DNA of 64,000 bases. It comes from Isoperla grammatica. Taxonomy: Eukaryota; Arthropoda; Insecta; Plecoptera; Perlodidae. The translations under genes were made by a program, and so were the position numbers. Shown one piece after another: positions 52,668 to 63,392 of this stretch. The notes beneath the pieces were generated by a model, which saw only the letters and a list, made by a program, of their open reading frames with translations, was not told the origin of the DNA and made no database searches. How positions within the stretch are numbered: the first letter of the stretch is position 1; every line of letters begins with the position of its first letter. The stretch is taken from the NCBI GenBank assembly GCA_945910005.1, contig OX246747.1, forward strand, positions 5,576,274 to 5,640,273. The letters are read 5' to 3'.

Positions 52668-54933
52668 AGAGCCAGCAACATAAAAGCTCCCCTCATAAGG
52701 TACATATGTTTTGACTATTGGAATAGGAGCGGAAAAACTACTCTTCTAACAAAACGCGCGTCTTACTCCTCAACGTGGGGGCTTTTAGGCTCCACAGGGG
52801 GCCAAAAAAGCCGAAAAAAGGCCCAAGTTCCCCTCATAAGGTACATGGTAGGTCTCGATGGCAAATGAACCGGAAATGTTAGTACAAATAGAAAATACTG
52901 AGTCAGACGGGCTGAGTGGGGGCTTTACCCGAGACAGACGCCCTCAAAAAGGGCCCAAAAAGGCCAAGGTTCCCCTCATAAGGTACATGGATGGAGTAAA
53001 CGCCATTTTGTAGAGATAAGTGTCCCAAATAGGAATTCGAAGAGTAAGACGGGATATTAGAGGGCGTTTACCGATCAGACGCCATTTTACCCAAAAAGAG
53101 CCATTTTTTATTTACGCACATGCATGCGCTTAAACACTCAAATCATATCCGGAAATGTCTCTAGACGTAGAAAAACATACATTTTAAAGAAATTTTGGGT
53201 TATTGTCCTCGCCAGGAAAGGGGCCCAAAAAGGCCAAGGTTCCCCTCAAAAGGTACATGGATGGAGTAAACGCCATTTTGTAGAGATAAGTGTCCCAAAT
53301 AGGAATTCGAAGAGTAAGACGGGATATTAGAGGGCGTTTACCGATCAGACGCCATTTTACCCAAAAAGGGCCATTTTTTATTTACGCACATGCATGCGCT
53401 TAAACACTCAAATCATATCCAGAAATGTCTCTAGACGTAGAAAAACATACATTTTAAAGAAATTTTGGGTAATTGTCCTCGCCAGGAAAGGGGCCCAAAA
53501 AGGCCAAGGTTCCCCTCAAAAGGTACATGGATGGAGTAAACGCCATTTTGTAGAGATAAGTGTCCCAAATAGGAATTCGAAGAGTAAGACGGGATATTAG
53601 GGGGCGTTTACCGATCAGACGCCATTTTACCCAAAAAGGGCCATTTTTTATTTACGCACATGCATGCGCTTAAACACTCAAATCATATCCAGAAATGTCT
53701 CGAGACGTAGAAAAACATCCATTTTAAAGAAATTTTGGGTTATTGTCCTCGCCAGACGCCCTCAAAAGGGGCCCAAAAAGACCAAGGTTCCCCTCATAAG
53801 GTACATGGATGGAGTAAACGCCATTTTGTAGAGATAAGTGTCCCAAATACGAAATCGAAGAGTAAGACGGGATATTAGGGGGCGTTTACCGATCAGACTT
53901 CATTTTGTCCAAAAAGGGCCACTTTTTATTTTCACACGTGCATGCGCTTTAACACCCAAAACATATCCTTAAATGCCCCTAGACGTGAATACATTTCAAA
54001 GATGTTGTGTACGCCCGGACGCATCACCGCTGGGGGGTATCACATCCACAAACATATTATGATCCATCCACATAGCAACTTACTCTCCAGAAGGAAGTGG
54101 ATGGGATCGAGGCTGTGGGGGCGTCCGGCGAGGACATCACACAATATCTTTGAAATGTATTCACCTCTAGGGGCATTTAAGGATATGTTTTGGGTGTTAA
54201 AGCGCGTGCACTTGAGAAAATAAAAAGTGGCCCTTTTTGGACAAAATGGCGTCTGATCGGTAAACACCCCCTAATATCCCGTCTTACTCTTGGAATTCCT
54301 ATTTGGGACACTTATCTCTACAAAATGGCGTTTACTCCATCCATGTACCTTTTGAGGGGAACCTTGGCCTTTTTGGGCCCCTTTCCTGGCGAGGACAATA
54401 ACCCAAAATTTCTTTAAAATGTATGTTTTTCTACGTCTAGAGACATTTCCGGATATGATTTGAGTGTTTAAGCGCATGCATGTGCGTAAATATAAAATGG
54501 CCCTTTTTGGGTAAAATGGCGTCTGATCGGTAAACGCCCTCTAATATCCCGTCTTACTCTTCGAATTCCTATTTGGGACACTTATCTCTACAAAATGGCG
54601 TTTACTCCATCCATGTACCTTATGAGGGGAACCTTGGCCTTTTTGGGCCCTTTTTGAGGGCGTCTGACTCGGGTAAAGCCCCCACTCAGCCCGTCTGACT
54701 CAGTATTTTCTATTTGTACTAACATTTCCGGTTCATTTGCCATCGAGACCTACCATTTACCTTATGAGGGGAACTTGGGCCTTTTTTCGGCTTTTTTGGC
54801 CCCCTGTGGAGCCTAAAAGCCCCCACGTTGAGGAGTAAGACGCGCGTTTTGTTAGTAGAGTAATTTTTCCGCTCCTATTCCAATAGTCAAAACATATGTA
54901 CCTTATGAGGGGAGCTTTTATGTTGCTGGCTCT
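52668..54933. mobile_element. Foldback element (2.27 kb) with long inverted arms
   Basis: AGAGCCAGCAACATAAAAGC at 52668 is repeated inverted, ending at 54933. The outer ~290 bp of the arms are nearly identical, with about five differences by eye. Left arm 52668-54020 and right arm 54118-54933 surround a ~97-bp centre. Arms carry tandem ~270-bp units, four on the left and two on the right, explaining the length difference. No transposase is encoded. No clear target duplication is seen at the Penelope junctions. Confidence 0.93.
52957..54020 (+). repeat. Tandem ~270-bp units in the left foldback arm
   Basis: The phrase GGCCAAGGTTCCCCTC begins units near 52962, 53232 and 53502, with a diverged fourth near 53780. 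Units 2 and 3 are almost identical, the fourth more diverged. The 68-residue frame at 53124, 53394 and (minus) 54271 is just the unit read through and not a gene. Confidence 0.93.
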
Positions 54934-55311
54934 CCGTCTACTAGGGTGTCCGCTATCGGAACCGATGGAAACAAGTTAACCACATCAAAGCTTTCCACAT
55001 GAGAGTCAGGGTGTAACTGTACCTCCCTCAGAATGTTAACAAGCTCTTGAGAATTCTTAACCGGTGATTAATACCAACCCTCAAAGGTTTCAAAATGTTC
55101 AATAGAAAAGAGGACAATTTACTAAAAGGGGAGTTACGTGCACTCACAATAGGGCGCAAAGGTAAAGCAGCTTTGTGTATCTTGGGTAACCCATAAATAT
55201 GTGAAGGTTTTGAAAAATGAGGTGTAAGCTGGGTTCTCACCTGTGGGGTCAAAATACCATCCAACTTCTTCACCGCCCGATACACCAAGCATAAGTACAC
55301 TATACACACAG

Positions 55312-55905
55312 TTACTTGTCCTCCACATCGTGGATGACAGTCGTCGCGATCTTCTGCATGGCGTAGGGGGAGAGACTTTGTCCCATGGGCATACGTGTAA
55401 ATTGGTACTGACGTCCGCGGTAATACAGGCCATGAAAACCCCAACAATTGCACAATTGCACTTGGTAGAAGCCACTGGTCAAGTCCAGCTTCGCCGCCCA
55501 CCAGTGGGGGCGCAAGCACCGTAGCACTTTACCCGCAGACAGGAGAGAAAATTTAGGCACTACGACATGTTCAGTCCACTGAGAATAGTCCATGATTAAT
55601 CGAATCCTATTTCACGTCTTAGGTACCAGAAACCATTTAAATGCGTTGGAAGTCTTACCGGGACTTAAGTATCTGTTGGTGAGCATATCGTCGACGACGA
55701 CGTCCATTGGAAGAGAGCCCGGGGTCTTCACGAAGACAAATGGCGCACCCGCCGGCTTGGGTATGAAGATGCCCTTGGAGGTCACCCGAGCTAGCCACAG
55801 TTGGTCCTTGGTAGTTCCGAGCGCAATGGGCCGAAGGGTTGGCACGGCCAAGGACTCGTAGGTGAGGTCTCGTATATCCATGTTATCCTTTGTGAGCAAA
55901 GCAGA
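55312..55905 (-). pseudogene. Reverse-transcriptase fragment of an unresolved retroelement
   Basis: Frame 55612-55899 has LAVPTLRPIALG, IFIPKPAGAPFVFVKTPG and SNAFKWFLVPKT. The next frame 55312-55593 has MDYSQWTEHVVVPKFSLLSA, WAAKLDLTSGFYQVQL, YRGRQYQFTRMPMGQSLSPY and AMQKIATTVIHDV. KLDLTSGFYQ corresponds to RT motif A and MPMGQSLSP to motif B of LTR/DIRS-type enzymes. The YxDD box is missing: the sequence runs into Penelope at about 55320. Clade not determined. Confidence 0.65.
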
Positions 55906-55931
55906 GAGTCCGGGGGCGTCGGCTTGTTTCG

Positions 55932-56480
55932 TTAGGAAAAATCCTGACGGTGGGTCGTCGTCTTCCTGGCTGGATTCGCTGGCTTCTGACGCATATCCGG
56001 GTCGTCTGGGTCGTTATTTTCTCGTTCCGGATCTTTAACGTCGTCCCCTGCTTCTTCCCCCTCGCTCCCCATGTCGTCGAAGCCCGAGCGTTCCCGTTCG
56101 AGACGTCGAAAGCGTTTGTCACCGATGGGCACATCGACGACGAAGCGGTTGCCCGCTTCATCCCACACACTATAAGGCGTGAAATCCACTACACTCGCAA
56201 CTAGTTCTTCGATAGTGTCTAAGGGGGGGAACACTAGGTAGTGTTCCAGTTGCTGGATCAAATAATCAAAGTCCTCTCGAGGGAGGGCGGCCACTGCCGC
56301 CTCCATTTCTTCACTAGCGAAGGGATTGGAGCTGACGGGGCTGACAGCGTGACTGTCTGGTACCCCCGCGGGCGCCAGGTCATCAGCCCCGGCTGTTGAG
56401 GTGCCCGCCAAGGCCCGCCGGAAGTCCCGCCGGTGGTTCCTCGGTCGAGTGATGGCCATGGAGATCACGATATAGCCCCT
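55932..56480 (-). CDS. Gag-like or N-terminal ORF of the unresolved retroelement
   Basis: The frame starts upstream of the RT fragment on the same strand, with a probable start at MAITRPRNHRRDFRRALAG. It is Ala/Pro/Asp-rich, with EMEAAVAALPREDFDYLIQQ, a hydrophobic helix, and a Glu/Asp-rich C-terminus. I recognise no capsid or nucleic-acid-binding motif. Position 5' of the RT is the only evidence for a gag-like role. Confidence 0.35.
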   Translation of the reverse strand, partial: RGYIVISMAITRPRNHRRDFRRALAGTSTAGADDLAPAGVPDSHAVSPVSSNPFASEEMEAAVAALPREDFDYLIQQLEHYLVFPPLDTIEELVASVVDFTPYSVWDEAGNRFVVDVPIGDKRFRRLERERSGFDDMGSEGEEAGDDVKDPERENNDPDDPDMRQKPANPARKTTTHRQDFS

Positions 56481-56510
56481 CCGACGCACACAAGACCCGA
56501 ACACAAACAC

Positions 56511-56851
56511 ACGCGTGAAAGAAACCGGTTAACGTAGCGTATGTTGTTGTTGTGGTTGCTCCCCCGCTCGTGACCCAAACGTTCCGTCTACAACCTGTTT
56601 CAGTAGCTTCATGCAGAGGTTGTAGGCCTACGATGCAATATTATGCTTATCTAGAGGATACATTTTTCCCGAGATAGTATAACCTCGACTAGGGGTACAG
56701 TACTAAGATTTTGAGGGTAGACCAATGTACATGTTGTCAGTGCTTTTAAGAGCATGGAAAAGTATCATAGAGCAAAAGTCATTAAACACTTATAATAGTA
56801 GAATATATAACTTCATTATTAGGCTATACAAAAGCCAGGCTAGGCAATAGC
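56511..56851. other. Spacer
   Basis: No feature recognised between the retroelement ORF and the Myb/SANT gene. Confidence 0.45.
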
Positions 56852-59773
56852 CTACTCTCTCCTAAGGTGCTTTTCGATCAACTCGAGAACTGCTGCCATC
56901 TTCTCCATTGCTGCAGCCTGTCGCAGTTGGGCCGCAATTTGCCGTTCACCCTGTTCTAGAAGTCTCGACATTGGGCCATCCCCCTCCCTGATAAAAATTA
57001 AATAACATTATTAATATCATTGATATCATAACAATGTTCTTTAAACGCCTTTGTTGTTGAATGATAACAATTGTCATAAAATGTTTTCAGATGGGGGATC
57101 GAACCTATATCCTCCGGCTTTATGTACCGATGCTCTACCAACTGAGCCATATTGGGTCTGGGAGACCTGGGCGGGACAGAAATATGTTGTCTGCCACTGG
57201 CCCACAACCAAACCACCAAGTTAAAACTCAGCCCACAACCCGCAATTTTTGAAATCTTTATTTGCACCCACATCCGCGGGAGTTCAACAATAAATGAAAA
57301 TAACACTGGATTCTTTTAATAAATTTGCATTTATGGCATCATTATAATGTGACACATATGGGGCTGGGGCACATATTTGGCCATGTGATCATTCAGTTAA
57401 CGACTGTTACAGCGCAGTCTTCTGTTCGATTTCCATCCTCGTATAATAATCACTACAAAGAAGCAATAAGTAGAAGTTGTGTTTCCATGACCCGATACTA
57501 GCTCAGTTGGTATATCACCGGTACGTAAAGCCGGAGGATCTGGATCGATCTCCAGTTGGGAAACATTTTGACGACAATTGCTATCATTAAACGACATAAC
57601 ATTGATATCAATAATATGATACAATTATTTGAACATGGGTAATTAATAATGAAAGCCTAAATAATACATACCCTGTAGATCCATCTGTCTGTGTGCTGCC
57701 ATCACAAATGGCCATTCCGTCGTTGAAACTATCTAGTGTTTGCCATGACGAGCTAGCCACCGCTGGCATGTTAGTCGGCAAACTGGTCGATGGCCTCGAT
57801 GGGCAAACGGGCAAACTGGTCGATGGCCTCGATGGGCAAACGGGCAAACTGGCCGATGGTCCCGATGGGCAGACGGGTAGATCATCATCTGCATATACAC
57901 ATTATATTTTGTATTTTACTTGGATGTTGCAAATAAAAAATATATATTTTAAACATAAATTTGTGTTTTTATTGTATTTTCTACCTACCACTTCCACCAC
58001 CAACTTCCATACCTCCGGGTATACCAGAGAGTGATGTCTCCCCAATTAACGCCGCAGCTCTTTCAACAAGTGGGTCCAATATTTCTGGACGTGTTCCAGA
58101 GTCGGTCCGCGTAACATCTTTGCGATATTGTACAACTGGAATAGGTTCAATTTATTGCAAATACAATTCAAATTGTATGATAACCTATAATATGATTTCA
58201 TTAAAAAATACTAATCGTAACTAAAGCTAACGTTTTTATAAAACCCGCCCAGCTGAGAAGGCAGTGTGTCACTTATTTTCCTGACAATTGTGTCGATTAT
58301 AGGGTATACAAAATATTTCAGAGCATATAAATTACAAATCATGACAAAGAATGTGCATGGACAAGTAATAGAGGCCTAGGGCCCAACCCTATTATTTTGT
58401 AATGAGGCCTTCATTAAAATTTGGGCGCTTCAGGCTTATGGAGATCTACAATGTGTCTGTCTTATCCACTAAATTATAAAAACTTAACCTGCCCAGGGAC
58501 TTGCTACCTTATCGCGGTGAGCAGGTTTGCGTGTTTTAATGATTCTTAGAGCTATGCCGGCGGAAGCGTATGCTTCTGGTAGGGCCACCCTAGCCGGACT
58601 GGTCGAGGAGGAGAAGTCAGACGAAGTGCAGTCCACACCCCGATCCCCTTTCCTTCCCTTTCCCCTTTCCTCACGCGCCCTCCTACTTGCCCCTTGCCTC
58701 CAAACAGCCCCTTATTTCATCTTCATATATCACCCACTCATTGTCTCGATTAGCCTCGTTGCAAAAATATGAGACGTTAAGCCTAAATAATCAATCAAAA
58801 CTTTATATTTTTTCAAATATGAATGTTCTAAATTCTCAGAAATTCTTACTAGGCCAATAAATTATTTAACATTATGGGCCTATAGTTAGCTTTGCCTCAT
58901 GCATCTTTTACTCAATTAAGCAGGCCTATAGGCCCAAGCCAAGGTCCACTAGATCGCTTGTAGCGCGCGCGAAGTAAGGTCATCTAACCTATTTCCATAA
59001 TGTTAAAAATCCCATGTTATTCAAATGGGAGAATCATTCAGAAAAACAAATGAATTGATCTGTCAAAACAAATTATGGGCCAAAAAGACAAAATAACAAT
59101 CGGTAATGAGATTTTGTCTTCACATTCTATATATATATATTTTGTAATACTTTACGCGTAAATTCACATTATTGGTGAGGATTATTTAAATAAAAATGTG
59201 ATTTTTGTAGTTGGATCCAAAATGGCGATTTTGGATCTCATTCAATGACCTTACTTTGCGCTTCGCAATTACTCCGCTAGGAGTAAATCCAGTAGACCTT
59301 GGGCCCAAGCAAGCGTAGGCCCAGCCCAGCCTAGTGGTATATCCTAGGCCTAGGCCTAAATAGACCCAAGCAACTTAGATAGCCATAGGCCAAGGTTGGT
59401 AAAACCAGGTAAAACAGTATAATATCTAGCAGTAGCCTAGACCTAGGCTTAACAAAAAAAGTGATGCATAGACTGTTAGGCATACGATTTTAAATAAACA
59501 TCATATTGTGGGTATAGGCTACCTACTCTTTGCCTTCGACTTCTTTTTAAAGTCCTTCCACTTCAACTTGATATCGTCAATCGAGCGAATCACCCCCGAC
59601 CCCACAGCATTGACTGCTTTGCAGATTTCAACCCAGCCACGATCTTTTTTACTTTTCGTTATTATTGGACCAAATTTAGACGATAAAATTTCTGAGTACT
59701 TCTCGAAAGTAGTAATTAATACCTCGAGCTCTTCCCGTGTAAAACGAGCTTTACGAGTCTTGGTATTTTCCAT
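56852..59773 (-). CDS. NAIF1-like Myb/SANT protein gene, four exons
   Basis: Exon 1, 59519-59773, starts MENTKTRKARFTREELEVLI and contains DRGWVEICKAVNAVGSG and IKLKWKDFKKKSKAKSR: a Myb/SANT-like domain of the Harbinger-associated (PF13873) type with W and KWKDFK helix landmarks. Exon 2, ~57990-58138, gives VQYRKDVTRTDSGTRPEILD and SGIPGGMEVGG, the conserved TRT-SG and GIPGG linker. Exon 3, ~57672-57889, has three CPS-RPSTSLP repeats from a 33-bp coding minisatellite. Exon 4, 56852-56989, ends in a charged helix, LIEKHLRRE, and stop. Borders are GT/AG-like and exons lack stops, so the gene may be intact. A SINE and tRNA-type repeats sit in its introns. No Harbinger transposase lies beside it. 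Confidence 0.7.
57000..57185 (-). mobile_element. tRNA-related SINE copy, minus
   Basis: Minus strand: TATGGCTCAGTTGGTAGAGC (A box), GCCGGAGGATATAGG, GGTTCGATCCCCCATCTG (B box), then a non-tRNA tail TGACAATTGTTATCATT. The A and B box spacing matches tRNA, but the tail and second copy at 57480 mark it as a SINE. Confidence 0.62.
57480..57625 (+). mobile_element. tRNA-related SINE copy, plus
   Basis: TAGCTCAGTTGGTATATCAC, AAAGCCGGAGGATCTGGATC, GATCTCCAGTTGGGAAACAT and GACAATTGCTATCATT. It matches the minus copy at 57000-57185, so the two form a loose inverted repeat in the intron of the Myb/SANT gene. Confidence 0.6.
58488..58634 (+). ncRNA. Decayed HDV-like ribozyme head
   Basis: P1 CCTGCCC pairs with GAGCAGG (one mismatch); P2 5' strand reads GGACTTGC with an extra T against GCAGTCC; P3 ACC/GGT is intact, with loop TTATCGC. 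Two lesions suggest loss of activity. Confidence 0.45.
58488..58798 (+). mobile_element. SINE, head A + body 2
   Basis: Starts CCTGCCCAGGGACTTGC; body 2 and tail complete to AATAATCAATC. AAAACTT is repeated at both edges (with TAA or TA following), so a 7-9-bp target duplication is likely. It lies in intron 1 of the Myb/SANT gene, opposite strand. Confidence 0.9.
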
Positions 59774-59989
59774 TATAGTAAGCCTGCGTCTTATTTCAGT
59801 ACAACGTAAACAATTAATGAATTGACACTGTTGACACTTTAGGAATATCAATTCGAACATATTTGAAATTAGTTCCAAATCAAGCTCCCTTTTTATTGGT
59901 CGCTATGAGAATAATGTTTTTATTGGTTGAAAACCATGACGTCATCAATGGCGTCATCAATGCGCGCTCTAAAGTAAACCTCTACATAG

Positions 59990-60129
59990 CCCCAAGAATA
60001 ACCCCCTTTTGTGGATACGGAAAACGAGGTTAAAAAGCGAGGCTAACTTTCGGGGCTAATGTGGGGCTAAAAACAGGTGCTAAACAGAACTAGCCCCGAA
60101 ACTTAGCCCCGCTCTGTGGATCCGGGCCC
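59990..60129 (-). repeat. Possible Harbinger-type terminal inverted repeat
   Basis: On the minus strand it starts GGGCCCGGATCCACAGAGCG, then GGGGCTAAGTTTCGGGGC; GGGGCTAA/TTAGCCCC recur in both orientations over 130 bp. GGGCCCGGATCCACA resembles Harbinger ends and lies 5' of the NAIF1-like gene. The partner end was not found below 56852. Confidence 0.4.
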
Positions 60130-61299
60130 TGGTGGAAACGGGAACGGAACTGTTTATGATTGACGGAAATGAAATGAATTCGGCAATTACCCGCAAGCCT
60201 CGGATACTCTCGTATTCATTTGTTCGGCGACGGACTTCCAGGCATTTTCTTTATAATCCGTTCGTCTATTACGAAAATTCTAGAGTCTCAATTAACCTGG
60301 CGTCATCCATCATGACTTGAAAATTAAAGCTACAAATTTGTTGTTATGTTCCTTTTCTTTATATGTCACAGCAGTCAGCAGCTGCTATTTGCGCATGCGC
60401 GTTGGTGATCGCACGTCGACGGGACGGCAAACAAGCCGCGAAGGTTGGGACTTGACGAACTCTGGCGGTTCCGTTTCCCGTTCACGTTCACGTACAGGCA
60501 ATCATAAAAGCCGACCCGTGATTTCCATGGTTCAACTTTGACGTTCACGTTCACGTCAATTGTAAACCAGGCTTTACAGCGCATCACGGATGCAATGCTA
60601 ATTTGACCATCCCGTCGGTGCTAAGATCGCATGTTTTTCTTTTCTTTGAGTTTTGCATATTTTGCTAATTAAACTTAACGTTATTTATATGTAACTTATT
60701 TTCGTCTTCGCAATCGGGAACTTTATTGTTTTCAGTTTGGTTACAATTAACATCGATTACTGGTTGTGTATCACACACCTTTCGTTTACTACTAGATGCA
60801 TTATCGATACCAATTGAAGATTGCCTCAATGAAATACTTTTATGCATTTTAGGCAATATGACAGTGGGTTTTGTACCGTTCGCATGAACTAGTTACTAGT
60901 GGCTCTGTTTTATTTATGGTTTCCTTTTGAGCATTCAATTCACCCTCACAATCATACACGGTAACACGCTCGTCCTTATAGATAATCGGACTAGTTTGCA
61001 AAACCATTTCAAAGCGGTCAGGGCCCTTCGCACATGTATGGTTTCCGGTTTGACATAATTTAATGACGTCTTTGCATTCGTTTCATTGCTATCGATACAA
61101 TGAAGGAGTTCATTCCCTGAAGGGTTAATAATTCTTCATTGTTTATTTCGACGGTTATTTGTGCCCGTTTTAATTCATCCTGCTTTACATTATTCTTACT
61201 TAATTCTTCAGTGCGCAATTTTTTTTATACTACGCGCTTTTGAATAGTTAGGTTTTTATTGATATTTTTTTCACCCCCTCCTCCTCAACGTGTGGGCTA
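60130..61299. other. Spacer with weak inverted segments
   Basis: Bases 60128-60573 begin CCTGGTGGAAACGGG and end AAACCAGG with CGTTCACGTTCACG in between, maybe a MITE. The minus frame 60665-60856 (SISLRQSSIGIDNASSSKRK) could be a degenerate transposase linker. Nothing firm. Confidence 0.3.
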
Positions 61300-62292
61300 T
61301 CGTTATTTAGCGAGTGTGGGGAATGTATTTCAGCACGATCTTGCACAATGCCATGATGTCGGTCCGATCGACTTCCAGAAAACGTCCCAGCTTTAGATTT
61401 CTTTCACCGCCAAGAACATTTTTCTTTAAAAAACCGAAACGATTTTCAAAATAAGCATTGTTTTTTCGTAAGACGGTTAGATGCACATTGGCAGACTTAC
61501 TTTATTTTATCTCTTGAAATGTACTAGCATCGGCTACTTTTACTTGCGAAGAATTATCGGGAACAATGGTAGTTTCTAGTTTGCGACTTATACTTCTTCC
61601 TTCACTGGCCGTGAGTTTGGTCCAGATGAGAAGGTATGGTATGTACTTGTTCAAAATTATGTCTGTCAATGCAGGGCAGTAAAGGTCGTTGCCCTCTTGT
61701 GTCTCCAGCAGTGACTCGCTATCTTGAATACCAAGCAATACGTTACGCAGTTGTTCTAAGTGATCTTTGTAAAACGGAGTATCTTGGTAGATGGGCCCTT
61801 CAGTCGTGAAATCGTCATCTACTTGTGTGCATTCACTATCCGCATTGATATCGGCTTCATAACTAAATCTAGATATCTGCAATAACAATGTTCTAGCATT
61901 TACCATTTGGCCTGTTTTATATTTCGAATTAATTACAGTAAACAGAGCTTTAAACAGTTTCTGGATAACATTGTAGTTGGAAATACTGCTGACATGTGCA
62001 AGTACCTCCATAACAAGGTTATGAACCTTTCCCCTCTTTCTTTGTTAATTTACGGGTTAATTTACGTACGTCATCGGACATCATTTTTATTAAGTGAGCG
62101 AAACATAGGTGGATTAGTGTAGTCTTTCGACGGATTTTTTCAATTGTTTTTGTTTCTGATCTTGGTCGATAGGCTGAGTACGCAATACTAACAACCATTT
62201 ATAACAGAAGTAAATATATTCCGATATCGTCCTAAGGTTCCAGATCTTTGAAACGGCTGTTAAGATGGCCCAGCTGAAATCAGTTATCACGT

Positions 62293-62430
62293 AGGAATAC
62301 ACAGGCCACTTAAAATAAACTTCAATGTAGTGTTTATAACAAGCGAGAAAATTACCAATCGAGGAATACACAGGCCACTTAAAATAAACTTCAATGTAGT
62401 GTTTATAACAAGCGAGAAAATTACCAATCG
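62293..62430. repeat. 69-bp in-frame tandem duplication within the transposase
   Basis: AGGAATACACAGGCCACTTA begins units at 62293 and 62362, period 69 bp, identical by eye. It duplicates 23 codons (IGNFLACYKHYIEVYFKWPV and three more) without breaking frame, immediately beside the SINE insertion. Confidence 0.95.
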
Positions 62431-62441
62431 TTGTACCATCA

Positions 62442-62712
62442 GCAGGTTTGCGTGCTTTGTTGACCCCGAGAGCTATGCCGGCGGAAGCATATGCTTCTGG
62501 TAGGGCCACCCTAGCCGGACAGGTCGAGGAGGAGAAGTCAGACGAAGTGCAGTCCACACCCCAATCCCCTATCCTCCCCTTTCCCCTTTCAACCCCGCCC
62601 TCCTATTTGCCCCTTTCCTCCAAACAGCCCCCTATTTCATCTTCATATATCACCCACTCATTGTCTCGATTAGCCTCGTTGCAAAAATATGAGACGTTAA
62701 GCCCAAATATCA
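62442..62712 (+). mobile_element. SINE, 5'-truncated head A + body 2, with TSD
   Basis: Begins inside the P1 3' strand (GCAGGTTTGCG). Flanked by the exact 11-bp repeat TTGTACCATCA (62431-62441 and 62713-62723), so truncation happened at insertion, as with incomplete reverse transcription. It splits the transposase between EMI and TIGNFL. Confidence 0.93.
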
Positions 62713-63083
62713 TTGTACCATCATGCCTGGATTAAATCATTTCTAGCATAGGAACTATTGTGTCCTTAACGTGTGTCACACCGGTATAGTTCAAGACTTT
62801 TCGCCTATTTACTTTAATTTTCCGGAAAACTGAGCCTGTTGCATCGAAGTAAAGGACAGGTAGATGTTTTGCTACCGCTTTCCTTACAAATGTGTTTTAA
62901 TACATCTAGTTGTTCTCTGCTATACATGTATACTTGAAGGGGGCTAGCTACTTTCTGTATATACATATATTCGCGAGTCAACGAATTGAATTGATTTTCA
63001 TGTTTGAAATACAAATATAAAAAATCATGTGTATAGAGGTCATTTTCCGATAACCATTTGAACGAATTTTTCTTAATACGGCA

Positions 63084-63229
63084 CCTGCCCAAGGACTGCT
63101 ACCTTATCGTGATGGGCAGGTTTGTGTGCTTTGATGATCCCGAGAGCTATGCCGGCGGAAGCGTATGCTTCTGGTAGGGTCACCCTAGCCGGACTGGTCG
63201 AGGAGGAGGAGTCAGACGAAATGCAGTCC
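63084..63229 (+). ncRNA. Candidate HDV-like ribozyme
   Basis: P1 CCTGCCC/GGGCAGG and P2 GGACTGC/GCAGTCC perfect; P3 ACC/GAT with a middle mismatch as in the copy at 50382; loop TTATCGT; GACGAAAT before P2'. Confidence 0.58.
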
Positions 63230-63392
63230 ACACCCCAATCCCCTTTCCTCCCCCTTCCCCTTTCCACCCCACCCTCCTATTGTCCCCTTTCCTCCAAACA
63301 GCCCCCTTTTTCATCTTCATATATCACCCACTCATTGTCTCGATTAGCCTCGTTGCAAAAATATGAGACGTTAAGCCCAAATAATCAAATCA
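63084..63392 (+). mobile_element. SINE, head A + body 2
   Basis: Starts CCTGCCCAAGGACTGC and ends AAATAATCAAATCAA. All modules present. No target duplication could be assigned. It cuts off the 5' end of the transposase frame at 63085. Confidence 0.88.

Larger units (their letters stand above)
51987..55320 (-). pseudogene. Penelope-like reverse transcriptase, split by a foldback element
   Basis: From 55320 downward: LDGILTPQVRTQLTPHFSKP, IYGLPKIHKAALPLRPIVSA, FSKLSSFLLNILKPL, then in other frames SHVESFDVVNLFPSVPIADT. After the insertion 52668-54933 the frame 51989-52606 has FLQLDGLAMGSCLSPILADL, LWLSYVDDVLAIYRG, SLPFLDLFITK and KVYRKPTHTDQYIRADSNHP. GLPKIHK, AMGSxLSP, YVDD and YRKPTHTD are Penelope landmarks. 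The GIY-YIG endonuclease expected at the C-terminus is absent; the frame ends at the SINE junction. Frameshifts occur at about 55090. Confidence 0.9.
61300..63085 (-). pseudogene. DDE transposase of unidentified superfamily, SINE-interrupted
   Basis: Minus strand. 62814-63085: KNSFKWLSENDLYTHDFLYL, YSREQLDVLKHICKES; then in another frame LYFDATGSVFRKIKVNRRKV and THVKDTIVPMLEMI. Beyond the SINE: TIGNFLACYKHYIEVYFKWP, YVITDFSWAILTAVSKIWNL. 61502-62011: ALFTVINSKYKTGQMVN, LNKYIPYLLIWTKLTASEG. 61310-61500: NNAYFENRFGFLKKNVLGGE. LYFDATGSV, VITDFSW and YFENRFGFLK look like the D, D and E motifs of a repeat-encoded transposase family I have seen in invertebrates but cannot name. Frameshifts and a few stops make it inactive. 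Confidence 0.62.

Noticed and set aside
53124..54477. A 68-residue frame repeated at 53124, 53394 and (minus) 54271
   Set aside because: It is the ~270-bp foldback unit read through; repetition and inversion of the DNA explain the identical frames, and it has no domain.
57060..57160. tRNA gene
   Set aside because: Good A and B boxes, but the anticodon arm is irregular, there is a SINE-like tail and a second inverted copy at 57480.
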